A stretch of DNA of 64,000 nucleotides from Thiomargarita sp. (GTDB taxonomy: Bacteria > Pseudomonadota > Gammaproteobacteria > Beggiatoales > Beggiatoaceae), in the NCBI GenBank assembly GCA_020721005.1, contig DYNP01000003.1, forward strand, positions 62,001 to 126,000, given 5' to 3'. The position numbers and the translations under genes were made by a program. The first letter of the stretch is position 1. Each line of letters opens with the position of its first letter. Shown here one piece after another: positions 1-8,073 of this stretch. The notes under the pieces were generated by a model. The model worked only from the letters and a program-made list of their open reading frames with translations, made no database searches and had not been told where the DNA came from.

Positions 1-1
1 C

Positions 2-169
2 AGTCGGTTGACTCCAATACCCACGGCTCAGGAAAATTCGACTGGTTTGGGTCTATTTATCGTCAAAAAGTTAGTGGAGGCGATGCAAGGCCGAGTGTGG
101 TGTGAGAGCGAATTGGGAAAGGGCAGTTGTTTTGTCGTGGAATTTTTGGCGGCGTCATTCAGTGGTTAA
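2..169 (+). CDS. C-terminal end of a sensor histidine kinase (partial)
   Basis: Only the last 55 codons lie in the window, and the gene enters from the left edge. The reading frame gives a G2-box-like stretch ([18 protein letters not shown]) followed by [17 protein letters not shown] and a TAA stop. This is the end of a GHKL ATPase domain, in which the glycine-rich motif holds the ATP lid and the final strands close the fold. The gene therefore encodes a two-component histidine kinase, or the kinase part of a hybrid. Its sensory input cannot be seen. It ends 15 bp before rsmA on the same strand, so read-through is possible, but the functions are unrelated. Confidence 0.8.
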   Translation, partial: SRLTPIPTAQENSTGLGLFIVKKLVEAMQGRVWCESELGKGSCFVVEFLAASFSG

Positions 170-184
170 TTTAAGGGGGAAGCC

Positions 185-976
185 ATGACAGCATTTTTGC
201 CCCGCAAGCGATTTGGTCAGCATTTTTTGCATGATCGACAGGTAATTGAACATTTGGTCACGGTGATCGCGCCAGAGTTTGCTCAGCAATTGGTGGAGAT
301 TGGACCGGGTAAAGGGGCTTTGACTTTGCCCTTGTTGGCCCAGGGCTCAAGTTTAATTTTAATTGAATTGGACAGGGATTTGGTGGATTATTTAAAACGG
401 GTTATTCCTGAGAATAAGTCGGCAGTGATTTATGGGGCCGATGCTTTGCGTTTTGATTTTCGGCAGTTGCCCAATCCACCCTTGAGAATTGTGGGCAATT
501 TGCCTTATAATGTGGCAACCCCCTTGTTATTTCATTTATTGTCTGGGGGGGCTCGGATTCAAGATATGATTTTTATGGTGCAGAAAGAGGTGGCGGAGCG
601 TTTGGTGGCCGCGCCTAATTCTCGTCATTATGGACGCTTATCGGTGATGGTGCAATATTATTGTCAGGTGCGGAAATTGTTTGAGGTGGCCCCGGGGGCT
701 TTTTATCCGCCTCCAAAAGTGGATTCTGCAGTGGTGCAATTGCAACCTCATTTGGTGCCGCCGGTCCGTGTTATAGAATTTAGTTGTTTTGAGCAAGTGG
801 TCAGTCAAGCTTTTGCGCAGCGTCGCAAAACGTTACGCAATGCTTTGCAGGGATGTTTGACGCAGTCAGATATTGTGACGGCTGAGGTTGATCCCCAAGT
901 GCGCGCTGAAACTTTAGGACTGGTGGAATTTGCTCGATTGGCGAATCGCTTAAAGGAGGTGTTTACGATAAAGTAA
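185..976 (+). CDS. rsmA: 16S rRNA dimethyladenosine transferase RsmA (KsgA)
   Basis: The enzyme transfers four methyl groups from S-adenosylmethionine to the two adjacent adenines in the 3' terminal hairpin of 16S rRNA, a late 30S assembly checkpoint. The 263-residue length is normal. The N-terminus MTAFLPRKRFGQHFL carries the family signature. Near residue 40 the SAM-binding motif EIGPGKGALT follows, then the catalytic NLPYN motif near residue 105. The C-terminal helical RNA-binding part includes FAQRRKTLRNAL. The ATG is preceded by an AGGGGGA ribosome site. The gene lies downstream of a kinase end and faces a minus-strand regulator across about 290 bp. Identity is secure. Confidence 0.96.
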   Translation: MTAFLPRKRFGQHFLHDRQVIEHLVTVIAPEFAQQLVEIGPGKGALTLPLLAQGSSLILIELDRDLVDYLKRVIPENKSAVIYGADALRFDFRQLPNPPLRIVGNLPYNVATPLLFHLLSGGARIQDMIFMVQKEVAERLVAAPNSRHYGRLSVMVQYYCQVRKLFEVAPGAFYPPPKVDSAVVQLQPHLVPPVRVIEFSCFEQVVSQAFAQRRKTLRNALQGCLTQSDIVTAEVDPQVRAETLGLVEFARLANRLKEVFTIK

Positions 977-1040
977 ATTCAGACAAAGTGAGGGAATTGC
1001 AATCAACGTTTTAGATAAATAGGAACTGACCGCCTGTTGC

Positions 1041-1076
1041 AAAAAAAAACCCCACTAACGAGGAGGTCAGAGGGGT
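1041..1076 (-). terminator. Rho-independent terminator, minus strand
   Basis: Read on the minus strand, an ACCCC-TCT arm pairs with AGTGGGGT (seven of eight positions) around a 12-nt loop, and a run of nine T follows immediately. It lies about 190 bp downstream of the stop of the FixJ-type regulator and is the likely end of that transcript. The rest of the 977-1263 gap shows no convincing gene. Confidence 0.6.
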
Positions 1077-1263
1077 AAATGCCATGAGAAAATCGGTGTT
1101 GGTTCTCTATTTACTGAGGAATAGAAGTAAGAAATTAAGGATAGCATAATTGATTGGTGAAAAAAAAATAGAAGTGATTGTGCTACTGTTTTAATAGTTG
1201 ACAATCAGTTATAATGAAAAGTTTTGTAATTTACTACAGATTTGCCGGCAGGAATAAGGTAAC

Positions 1264-1899
1264 TCAGTCATTATGAATGGAAATGAGTCCACATTGAATG
1301 GCCATCCGTACTAACTCTGGTAAATTACGAACCTGCATTTTTTGCATGACATTAGCCCGATGTTTTTCAACTGTTTTAATGGTAATTTGCAATTCATCCG
1401 CGATAATTTTATTGAGTTTGCCTTCCACCATTTTTCTCATCACAACTTGTTCTCGAGGTGTCAAATTGGCAAACTGAGCGTGGACATGTTGCTGACGATC
1501 TTCCCTTTGTTGCTGTTCCAATAGGTGTTGAAATACCCGTCGTAAAATTTGTTCAAATTGTTCAATAGAAAAAGGTTTTTCCACAAAGTCAAACAGGCCT
1601 TTTTTCATCTGACTGACAGCCAAGGATACATCAGCCGCAGAGGTCATCATAATGATGGGCATGGTGCATCGACATTGTATCAAATGCTCATGCAATTCAA
1701 TGCCTTTCATATCTGGCATCCAATTGTCCAATAATAAACAACCGGGTTGATGAGGAGAATAACTCGCCAAAAATTCCTCTGCACTGTGGTAACTGACCAA
1801 TTGAGTCTCCAAATTTAAACGTTCCAACATGCTTTTAATTACCACGTGCATCACTTCTTCATCATCTACCACAAAGATCGTTAATTCTTCTTTCTTCAT
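1264..1899 (-). CDS. FixJ/NarL-type two-component response regulator
   Basis: The protein has 211 residues: an N-terminal receiver domain (about 6-120) and a C-terminal LuxR-type helix-turn-helix (about 145-208). The receiver shows the acidic pair DD at 12-13, the phospho-acceptor Asp58 (LLLDNWMPD), Thr86 and Lys108 (EKPF). The output domain has the family pattern LTPREQVV...KIIADEL.ITIKTVEKHRANVMQKM, which binds DNA as a dimer after phosphorylation. The arrangement is closest to FixJ/TodT regulators. No kinase gene adjoins it on this strand. The kinase ending at the window's left edge is a possible partner but runs the other way. The target genes are unknown. Confidence 0.88.
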   Translation of the reverse strand: MKKEELTIFVVDDEEVMHVVIKSMLERLNLETQLVSYHSAEEFLASYSPHQPGCLLLDNWMPDMKGIELHEHLIQCRCTMPIIMMTSAADVSLAVSQMKKGLFDFVEKPFSIEQFEQILRRVFQHLLEQQQREDRQQHVHAQFANLTPREQVVMRKMVEGKLNKIIADELQITIKTVEKHRANVMQKMQVRNLPELVRMAIQCGLISIHND

Positions 1900-1945
1900 C
1901 CTATTTTTCTCTTATTCTTATATTACAACAGGGAGCATCCTGCTT

Positions 1946-2099
1946 ATATTTCATCTAAATTCAGTTTTGCCAAGACAGCATTTTCTCGTTCCCACGCAGA
2001 GCATGGGAATGAGAGAACACCTTGTTGAATATGCCATTTTTTAAACTAATTTATAGTGCGTTAGCTATATTTCACCTCAATTCAGTTTTACCAAGGCAT
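1946..2099. repeat. Duplicated ~34-bp segment with an intervening palindrome
   Basis: Two direct copies of a ~34-bp segment (1946-1980 and 2067-2099) share about 28 positions, with the pattern atatttca-ct-aattcagttt. The second copy covers the last codons and stop of the coiled-coil gene, which is read on the minus strand. Between them, at 1984-2014, is a palindrome with arms TCTCGTTCCCA and TGGGAATGAGA (one mismatch). It resembles the CTCGTTCCCA palindromes found around the toxin-antitoxin pair near 34.6 and 35.2 kb. This looks like a short repeat family, or the remnant of a duplicated gene end. Confidence 0.55.
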
Positions 2100-2819
2100 A
2101 ATTTTATTAAATCCTCGAAAGGAACGAGAAACATTGTGCGACATGTTGCCCACGTCATTGGCCATCACCCCTATGCCTTGACTCATTTGGGCAGTTTGCA
2201 CTTTAATATCATCCAAATGGAGCACAATGGTATCCAAATCCAATACCACCAATCGGAAGTCTTTGTGAATGCTGTTGATATCTGCAGAAACTTGCAAGAC
2301 TGATTTTTGCATATTGGCAATATCAGCAGACACCTGTAACATGGATTTTTGTGTGTTGGACATGTCCCCGGAAACTTGTAAAATGGACTGATTGATTTCC
2401 TTTAAAGAGTCCTGAATCTCAGTCACGGTCCCATTTAAATTGCCAGTGGCTTCACCCATCTGCAACATAGACTGATTCATCGTCGTCATGGATTGGGTCA
2501 TGCCTTGGTTGAGATGAGATAACTCTCCATGAATACTTTGTATCTCTTTGGAAACCATAGTCATTTCTCCCACCACAGCTTGTAAATAACGAGACACATC
2601 TCGCATATCCATAGTCACAGTGTAGATCAAGAAAAACACATAAGATGCCACCATGGCCACGATAGCAGCCACCACTCGTAATAATTTTTCTGAAAAATCT
2701 TGCCGATGTTGACGCTGCTGAAAATCAGCCAACAAGGGGGTCAAATGTTGAAGCAATTGCGTTAACTCTGGAGTGGTCGTTGCATTGGCCACAGTGTTAT
2801 GTTCAGAATGATCGCCCAT
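2088..2819 (-). CDS. Membrane-anchored coiled-coil protein of unknown function
   Basis: I do not recognise a named family. From the chosen start (MGDHSEHN, behind an AAGGGA site) the protein has 243 residues. A hydrophilic N-terminal region is followed by one strong membrane segment at about residues 49-68 (LRVVAAIVAMVASYVFFLIY). A long heptad-rich region then runs almost to the end. Within it a ~15-residue unit recurs three times (for example KSMLQVSADIANMQ and KSVLQVSADINSIH), giving an apolar stripe typical of a coiled coil. The layout resembles the signalling stalk of chemoreceptors, but no conserved hairpin tip or HAMP domain is apparent. An upstream ATG at 2867 would add 16 residues. 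Confidence 0.65.
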   Translation of the reverse strand: MGDHSEHNTVANATTTPELTQLLQHLTPLLADFQQRQHRQDFSEKLLRVVAAIVAMVASYVFFLIYTVTMDMRDVSRYLQAVVGEMTMVSKEIQSIHGELSHLNQGMTQSMTTMNQSMLQMGEATGNLNGTVTEIQDSLKEINQSILQVSGDMSNTQKSMLQVSADIANMQKSVLQVSADINSIHKDFRLVVLDLDTIVLHLDDIKVQTAQMSQGIGVMANDVGNMSHNVSRSFRGFNKIMPW

Positions 2820-2908
2820 ATTTCCCTTCGTTATTAAATCCGATAAAACAGTTGCCAAAATGAGCAATGATAGCCTCTTATTGCCCGCCCAAATGAATAG
2901 TTATTTAT

Positions 2909-3293
2909 TAGACCTCTTGCAAAAGTAAATGATGCAATAAAGATGAGATACGAAAAAGTAAAAGGTAAATCCCTATTGGATACGAAAAAATAAAAGGTAA
3001 ATCCCTGTTGGAGTGGAGGCTTTAGCCGGAGTGCAGGCTCTAGAAGCCACACTGGAGTGGAGGCTTTAGCCGGCCAGCGGTAGTCCATTGCAATTTGTGT
3101 ATGTGGGGTGAGCCTACCGCCGGCCGGCTAAAGCCTCCACTCCAAAGCCTCTATCCACTCCAAAGTTCCCATTCACTCCAAAGCTCCCATCCAGTCCAAA
3201 GCTCCCATTCACTCCAAAGCCTCCACTCCAATGTATCTTAACTGAGGGACAACTTTCATTTTTTCATGATCGCATACTTTGGCAAGAGGTCTA
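2909..3293. mobile_element. MITE-like non-autonomous element, copy A (385 bp)
   Basis: The ends are inverted repeats: TAGACCTCTTGCAAAAGTA on the left and its near-perfect complement on the right, both ending in TA, as expected for insertion at a TA target. No transposase is encoded. Inside, a 30-bp inverted repeat (arms 3054-3083 and 3114-3143, about one mismatch) flanks a 30-bp spacer. The left part carries a duplicated ~40-bp block, and the right part about five tandem units of roughly 18 bp built on CACTCCAAAGCTCCCATT (3138-3232). A shorter copy in the opposite orientation lies at 53958-54181. The element fills the gap between the coiled-coil gene and the ABC-F gene. Confidence 0.8.
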
Positions 3294-3305
3294 TTATTTT
3301 CGATC

Positions 3306-5144
3306 TTAATCTGTGGAAGATTCCAACAAACCGGTAGTTTCTAACCAATTTTCTTCAATTTGTTGCAATTGTTGAATCAACAATGTTTGTTGATGCAAGT
3401 GTTGTTGAACTCGTTCCCTATTTGCATAAATTGCTGGATCAGCCAATGCAGTGTCCAAAGTTTGCTTATCCAAAGTCAATTTGTCCAATTCCCGCTCCAA
3501 TTTCTTCAATCGATTCTGTAAGACTCGCCGCTGCTGATTCTCCAAACGCTTTGGCTTTCCTTCAATTTTGGACGCTTCCGCTCGACGTTGCTCAAGCAAA
3601 TATTGGCGATAATCTTCCAAATCTCCTTGAAATTCCTTAAGTTGTCCCTGATCAAGGAGGAAAAATTGATCCGTGGTGGTGCGTAACAAATGGCGATCAT
3701 GAGAGACGAGAATAAGCGCCCCGGGATAGTCTTGTAAAGCCAAAGTTAAGGCATGACGCATTTCCAAATCCAAGTGATTGGTAGGTTCATCCAGCAGCAG
3801 TAGATGAGGACGCTGCCAGACCAATAACGCCAAGGCCAAACGGGCCTTTTCTCCCCCAGAAAAATTCAAAATGGGTCCAAATGCCCAATCCCCGCTGAAT
3901 CCAAATCCTCCCAAAAAAGTACGAATTTCTTGTTCCGTAACAGTGGGACTTAAAGCCTGTACATGCTGTAAGGGACTTTGGCGACCGTCTAATTGTTCCA
4001 ATTGATGTTGAGCAAAGTAACCAATGGTTAAGTCATTGGCATATATGATATTTCCCTGAGCAGGTTTGAGTAAACCGGCTAATAATTTAATGAAGGTGGA
4101 TTTGCCTGCCCCGTTAACTCCCAACAGTCCCAATCTCAATCCCGAGGTGATTTGTAGACGAATTTTTTGTAACACGGGTTGTTCAGTGTAAGCCACGCTG
4201 ACATTGTCTAATTGTAACAGTTGATGTGGTTGAGTGGCGGGACCTGGAAATGTGAAATTGAATGGGGAATTGAGGTGGGCTAAGGCAATTTTTTCCATTC
4301 TGTCCAGGGCTTTAAGACGACTTTGTACTTGTTTGGCCTTGGTTGCTTTGGCTCGAAATCGATTGACGAAATTTTGAATGTGAACAATTTCTCGTTGCTG
4401 TTGTTCAAAAGCAGCTTGTTGTTGAGCCAATTGGGTGGCCCATTGTTGTTCAAAGGCGGCATAATTGCCCGTGTATGATGTGAGACTGTGTTGATGGAAA
4501 TGAACAATGGTGTCCACCACATTGTCTAAAAAGTCTCGATCATGAGAAATCAGTAATAAAGTGCCGGGATAATGTTGTAGCCATTGTTCAAACCACAATA
4601 CTGTTTCTAAATCCAAGTGATTGGTGGGCTCATCCAATAGCAGTAAATCGGAACGACTCATTAAGGTGCGTGCCAAATTGAGTCTCATGCGCCATCCACC
4701 GGAAAAGGTGTTGACTGGCAAGGTTATTTTTTCAGGACCAAATCCCAAACCGTGTAGCAATTGGGCCGCCCGGGCTCGGGCCGAATAGCCATCAATGGCT
4801 TGTAATCGAGCATGTAATTGGGCTTGTGCAATTCCCTCTTCAGTTGTGGACAGCGCTTTTTCAATCTGTTGTAATTCTCTATCTCCTTCTAAAACGTAAT
4901 CCAGCGCCAGTGTTTCTACCGCCGGGGTTTCTTGTTCAATTTGAGCAATTACCCAGGATATTGGTAGGTTAATTTCTCCTGATTCTGGAATCAGTCGTCC
5001 TTGGAGTAGGGCAAATAAACTGCTTTTTCCACACCCGTTAGGACCCACAAATCCCACTTTTTGACCCTTAGGTAAGGTGAGATTGACGTTTTGCAGTAAT
5101 AATTTAGTACCTCTTTGTAGAGATAAATTACGCAGAGTGATCAT
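3306..5144 (-). CDS. yheS: ABC-F family ATPase, YheS-like
   Basis: This soluble protein of 612 residues has two ATP-binding cassettes and no membrane segments, the hallmark of ABC-F proteins that act on ribosomes. Domain 1 has Walker A GPNGCGKS (near residue 34), signature FSGGWRMRL and Walker B LLLLDEPTNHLDL. Domain 2 has GVNGAGKS, FSGGEKARL and again LLLLDEPTNHLDL. The inter-domain linker is basic and helical (RFRAKATKAKQVQSRLKAL), where ABC-F factors touch the peptidyl-tRNA site. The C-terminus is a charged coiled coil. The order and sequence match the Escherichia coli YheS subgroup better than Uup or EttA. It is monocistronic here, with a MITE just downstream. Confidence 0.9.
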   Translation of the reverse strand: MITLRNLSLQRGTKLLLQNVNLTLPKGQKVGFVGPNGCGKSSLFALLQGRLIPESGEINLPISWVIAQIEQETPAVETLALDYVLEGDRELQQIEKALSTTEEGIAQAQLHARLQAIDGYSARARAAQLLHGLGFGPEKITLPVNTFSGGWRMRLNLARTLMSRSDLLLLDEPTNHLDLETVLWFEQWLQHYPGTLLLISHDRDFLDNVVDTIVHFHQHSLTSYTGNYAAFEQQWATQLAQQQAAFEQQQREIVHIQNFVNRFRAKATKAKQVQSRLKALDRMEKIALAHLNSPFNFTFPGPATQPHQLLQLDNVSVAYTEQPVLQKIRLQITSGLRLGLLGVNGAGKSTFIKLLAGLLKPAQGNIIYANDLTIGYFAQHQLEQLDGRQSPLQHVQALSPTVTEQEIRTFLGGFGFSGDWAFGPILNFSGGEKARLALALLVWQRPHLLLLDEPTNHLDLEMRHALTLALQDYPGALILVSHDRHLLRTTTDQFFLLDQGQLKEFQGDLEDYRQYLLEQRRAEASKIEGKPKRLENQQRRVLQNRLKKLERELDKLTLDKQTLDTALADPAIYANRERVQQHLHQQTLLIQQLQQIEENWLETTGLLESSTD

Positions 5145-5389
5145 GGGGCCATTGATCCTAAAAGTGATATTTAAAATGGGGATTAATTGGCATGATAAAG
5201 GAATAATTTCTCAAAATTAGCGAGTTGTTAAATGGGCATATTGGGGATTTACGCTTGAAGTTGACCTAAGCCAAATAATTCCCTCATTGCCTTTTTAGTT
5301 TGTTGAAGGAATTGAATCCCTTGAGCAATGCAGTCTATCCGAATGAGGTAATAATTTTTGAGTATATACTGTATTAAAGTGCAAACGTT

Positions 5390-5614
5390 ATGAAAAAAGA
5401 GAAAATTGTGTTGAGTTTATCTCAAGAAGCAATGAGTGTGAAGTGTGAAATTGATGTTCCTACTTTATTGGAGATACTTAAATTGTTAGCCGAACATGAT
5501 CAAAAGGAGCAAATTCGCTATTTTCTACTCCAATTAAAGAGTCAAGGTTACTTGTTTGAAGAGGATATTCACAAATTAGCGGAATACTACGGGGTAGGTT
5601 CTCATCTGTTATAA
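5390..5614 (+). CDS. Small hypothetical protein (74 aa)
   Basis: The family is not recognised. The 74-residue product is soluble, acidic to neutral and largely helical by pattern, with a leucine-rich centre (PTLLEILKLLAEHDQKEQIRYFLLQL). There is no signal peptide and there are no cysteines. The start follows an AT-rich stretch without a clear ribosome site (aaacgtt before ATG), which lowers confidence, although length, codon choice and the terminator just after the stop support a real gene. It converges with sat. A small protein-protein interaction or regulatory role would be a guess. Confidence 0.5.
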   Translation: MKKEKIVLSLSQEAMSVKCEIDVPTLLEILKLLAEHDQKEQIRYFLLQLKSQGYLFEEDIHKLAEYYGVGSHLL

Positions 5615-5640
5615 ATGGATGAGAATGGTGAAGTGAACAA

Positions 5641-5678
5641 TGGACAAATCCCGTTCAATAAGTCATGGGATTTGTCCA
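5641..5678. terminator. Bidirectional terminator-like hairpin
   Basis: A perfect 12-bp inverted repeat (TGGACAAATCCC and its complement) encloses a 14-nt loop, between the convergent small gene (stop at 5614) and sat (stop at 5688). No long T run follows on either strand, but its position and perfect stem make it the likely end for both transcripts. Confidence 0.6.
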
Positions 5679-5687
5679 AAATAAGGA

Positions 5688-6878
5688 TTATTTATCAAGA
5701 TCTTGATAGTAAGCCATCAGGATTTTAGCCACTTCGGGACGGGAAAATTCTGGCGGCAAATCTTTACCCGCAGATAACATTTCTCGTACTTTAGTACCGG
5801 ATAACAAAATGAAATCATCCTTGGTATGATCAGGGACATCTCGCATCATGACCACTTTATTCAATTTCTTTGAATAAGCAGTATGATCAGCACGGAAAAT
5901 TTCAATTTGCAGGGCATCTTTGGGAACTTGGGTGTCGAAAATAGTTTGAGCATCAAAGGCACCGTAGTAGTCACCTACGCCTGCATGGTCACGACCAATG
6001 ATGAAATGAGTGCAGCCTGCGTTTTGGCGGAATACTGCGTGTAATACGGCTTCTCGTGGACCTGCATAGAGCATATCGAATCCATAACCGGTGATCATGA
6101 CGGTATTGGGTGGGAAGTACAGTTCTACCATTTTACGGATAGAAGCATCCCGTACTGGCGCAGGAATATCGCCAGCCTTTAATTTCCCTAACAACATGTG
6201 AATCAGTACACCATCCGCATTAACGGTATCCTTGGCGATCTTACACAATTCTTCATGGGCGCGGTGCATGGGATTGCGCGTTTGGAAAGCAACCACTTTG
6301 TTCCAACCCCGCTCCTTGATCTCGTTGCGAATTTCTATAGCAGTCCGGAAAGTATCAGGAAAATCTTGTTGGAAATAGCTGAAATTCAAAACTTGAATGG
6401 GACCAGAAACCACATAACGACCGGCTTCCATGAAAGTTTGCACTCCGATATGTCCAATTTCTAAAGTCCCAAATACCTTTTCAGCGATAAAATTCATCTG
6501 ATCTTGGGTAAATTCTTCAATAGCTTGCACATCTTGAATGGCAAGGACTGGATTACCTTCCACGTTGGGGTCTCGTAAGGCAATACGCTTGGCTCCGCGA
6601 ATGCCAGAAACATCATGGGTAGTACTTAAAATAGGCACTGGCCAAAATAAACCGCCAGTCGTGTGCATCTTTTCTGCCACACTCATTGAGTCAGCCACAT
6701 TCATATAACCAGTTAAGGGATTAAAATATCCTCCCCCTAACATCACGGCATTACCCGCGGCTGAAGAGCTGATCACTAGGGAAGGTAATCCTTCCGCCTC
6801 TTTTTGCAGATCATGATGTTTCTTTTGATCGTAAACGAATAAAGGGTTTAAGGTTTCAGAGCCATGAGGCTTGATCAT
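5688..6878 (-). CDS. sat: Sulfate adenylyltransferase (ATP sulfurylase), dissimilatory type
   Basis: Sat interconverts ATP plus sulfate with adenosine phosphosulfate plus pyrophosphate. In sulfur oxidisers the homo-oligomeric enzyme runs in the ATP-forming direction. The 396-residue protein carries the nucleotide-binding motif QTRNPMHRAHEE (the HxxH element), the downstream GYGFDMLYAGPREA and FIIGRDHAGVG segments, and the C-terminal FILLSGTKVREML. There is no APS-kinase domain. The ATG lies behind a good GGAGAA site. It is monocistronic, and no aprAB, qmo or sox gene adjoins it. This supports a sulfur-oxidising lifestyle, although the direction of the reaction cannot be read from sequence alone. 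Confidence 0.93.
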   Translation of the reverse strand: MIKPHGSETLNPLFVYDQKKHHDLQKEAEGLPSLVISSSAAGNAVMLGGGYFNPLTGYMNVADSMSVAEKMHTTGGLFWPVPILSTTHDVSGIRGAKRIALRDPNVEGNPVLAIQDVQAIEEFTQDQMNFIAEKVFGTLEIGHIGVQTFMEAGRYVVSGPIQVLNFSYFQQDFPDTFRTAIEIRNEIKERGWNKVVAFQTRNPMHRAHEELCKIAKDTVNADGVLIHMLLGKLKAGDIPAPVRDASIRKMVELYFPPNTVMITGYGFDMLYAGPREAVLHAVFRQNAGCTHFIIGRDHAGVGDYYGAFDAQTIFDTQVPKDALQIEIFRADHTAYSKKLNKVVMMRDVPDHTKDDFILLSGTKVREMLSAGKDLPPEFSRPEVAKILMAYYQDLDK

Positions 6879-7301
6879 GATTTTCTCCTAAGGTGTTCAT
6901 GATTATACTGTTATTGACCACTTTTATTACATCTGCATTCACCTAAAAGCAAGCAAACTCTCTTATATTAGCACAAACTGATTCAATTTGAAAAACCCAT
7001 CTTTTCTTAGATTGCTCTAAATGCCGGAATTGAAATCTGGCGTTGACGAATTACTTAATTAAAGTAAAACGAGAATCAGCGTATTATTAACCTATTAAGG
7101 TAAACCTTGTTTTGTTTCATTAGACTGTCAACGTTAAAAGTCCCATTAAAAATGCTGGGCCAAAATTTTACCTTAAAAAATGGTTTGAAAGTGAATTAAA
7201 AATTATGGAATCTATGATTACAATGTGTTAAAATGACTGCAGTATACCGCTAAAAGTTATACTTTAAATTTTAAGTTTATCTTGATTGAAGGGGATTTCT
7301 G
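6879..7301. other. Divergent intergenic region (423 bp) between sat and the caspase operon
   Basis: No gene is visible. The region is AT-rich and must hold the promoters of sat (leftward) and of the caspase-serpin operon (rightward). Small inverted motifs occur near 7085-7105 (AAGGTAAACCTT). The last 70 bp before 7302 are strongly AT-rich and end in a clear ribosome site, GAAGGGG. No promoter matches the sigma-70 consensus well enough to call. Confidence 0.5.
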
Positions 7302-8045
7302 ATGGCAACCGCTCGACAAAAGTTTTCTCGTTATTCCAGGCGTTATGTTGTGCCGATTATTCTTGTCATGTTGGTATCTATTCCCACATGGTTTATATCA
7401 ACCTGTATAGATAAATGTTGGGATAATAATACTCTGCCGTTTTGCCTAAAACACTGTCTTCTGGGGGCTGATCTGGAATTTGAAATGCTTTACATTCGTA
7501 TATCTCCATTTGAGCCCAGCCCATCATTACTGAAGAGTGGAGATACTCTTCGCTCCGGAGACTATTATCGATTGACTTGGATTCCTCGTCAAAAGAGTCA
7601 TGTGTATATTTTTCAAGTCACTAACTCCAAAGAGATATATCCTTTATTTCCAATCTCTGATTTTCAAGGTGTTCCATTGGAGCATTCTAACCCTCTTAAA
7701 GCAGGTAAATTTTACGGTACTCCTTCTATGAGTCAATGGTTTGCATTGGATGAGCAATCAGGTAATGAAGCATTTTATTTTCTTGCAACTTTGGATCAAG
7801 ATTCCCAATTGGAACAACACATAAAAGTTCTTCAAACTGCTTTGGAAAAAAACGATCCTGAACAAGTACAAGTTGCCCAAGACAACTTAAGGCAAATTTT
7901 TGAGGCTAAGCAAGAGGTTAGTTTAACAAAACCGCTTGACAAACGGCAGAAAATTCAAGCCAATCGAAAGGATTTTGAGCTTCCCTTGCAGTTATTGTCA
8001 GTGTGTGATGAATGTGTGTACAAACTGAATTTTACCCATCAATAA
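7302..8045 (+). CDS. DUF4384 domain protein, membrane-anchored
   Basis: This 247-residue protein has a basic N-terminus and one hydrophobic segment (about 16-33, VVPIILVMLVSIPTWFIS), so the rest should lie in the periplasm. The core at about 80-165 matches the DUF4384 pattern: SGDTLRSGDYYRLTWIP, then HVYIFQVTNSKEIYPLFP and later an aromatic WFALDE turn. DUF4384 is typically found fused to or beside caspase-like peptidases in bacteria, and its function is not established. Four cysteines lie just after the membrane segment and two near the C-terminus. It is the first gene of a six-gene operon and lies 28 bp before a paralogue. Confidence 0.78.
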   Translation: MATARQKFSRYSRRYVVPIILVMLVSIPTWFISTCIDKCWDNNTLPFCLKHCLLGADLEFEMLYIRISPFEPSPSLLKSGDTLRSGDYYRLTWIPRQKSHVYIFQVTNSKEIYPLFPISDFQGVPLEHSNPLKAGKFYGTPSMSQWFALDEQSGNEAFYFLATLDQDSQLEQHIKVLQTALEKNDPEQVQVAQDNLRQIFEAKQEVSLTKPLDKRQKIQANRKDFELPLQLLSVCDECVYKLNFTHQ

Positions 8046-8073
8046 ATCGTCATATTTTGAGGAGCAATTGGAT

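Noticed and set aside
1084-1149. 21-codon frame after an AGGGGT motif (starts MRKSVLVLYLL)
   Set aside because: Too short, and the apparent ribosome site is part of the minus-strand terminator hairpin.
2834-3088. Open frame of 84 codons on the minus strand
   Set aside because: It lies mostly inside the MITE-like element, has no ribosome site and translates repeat sequence.
3138-3232. CRISPR-like array
   Set aside because: The repeats are contiguous 18-bp units without unique spacers and lie within a MITE.
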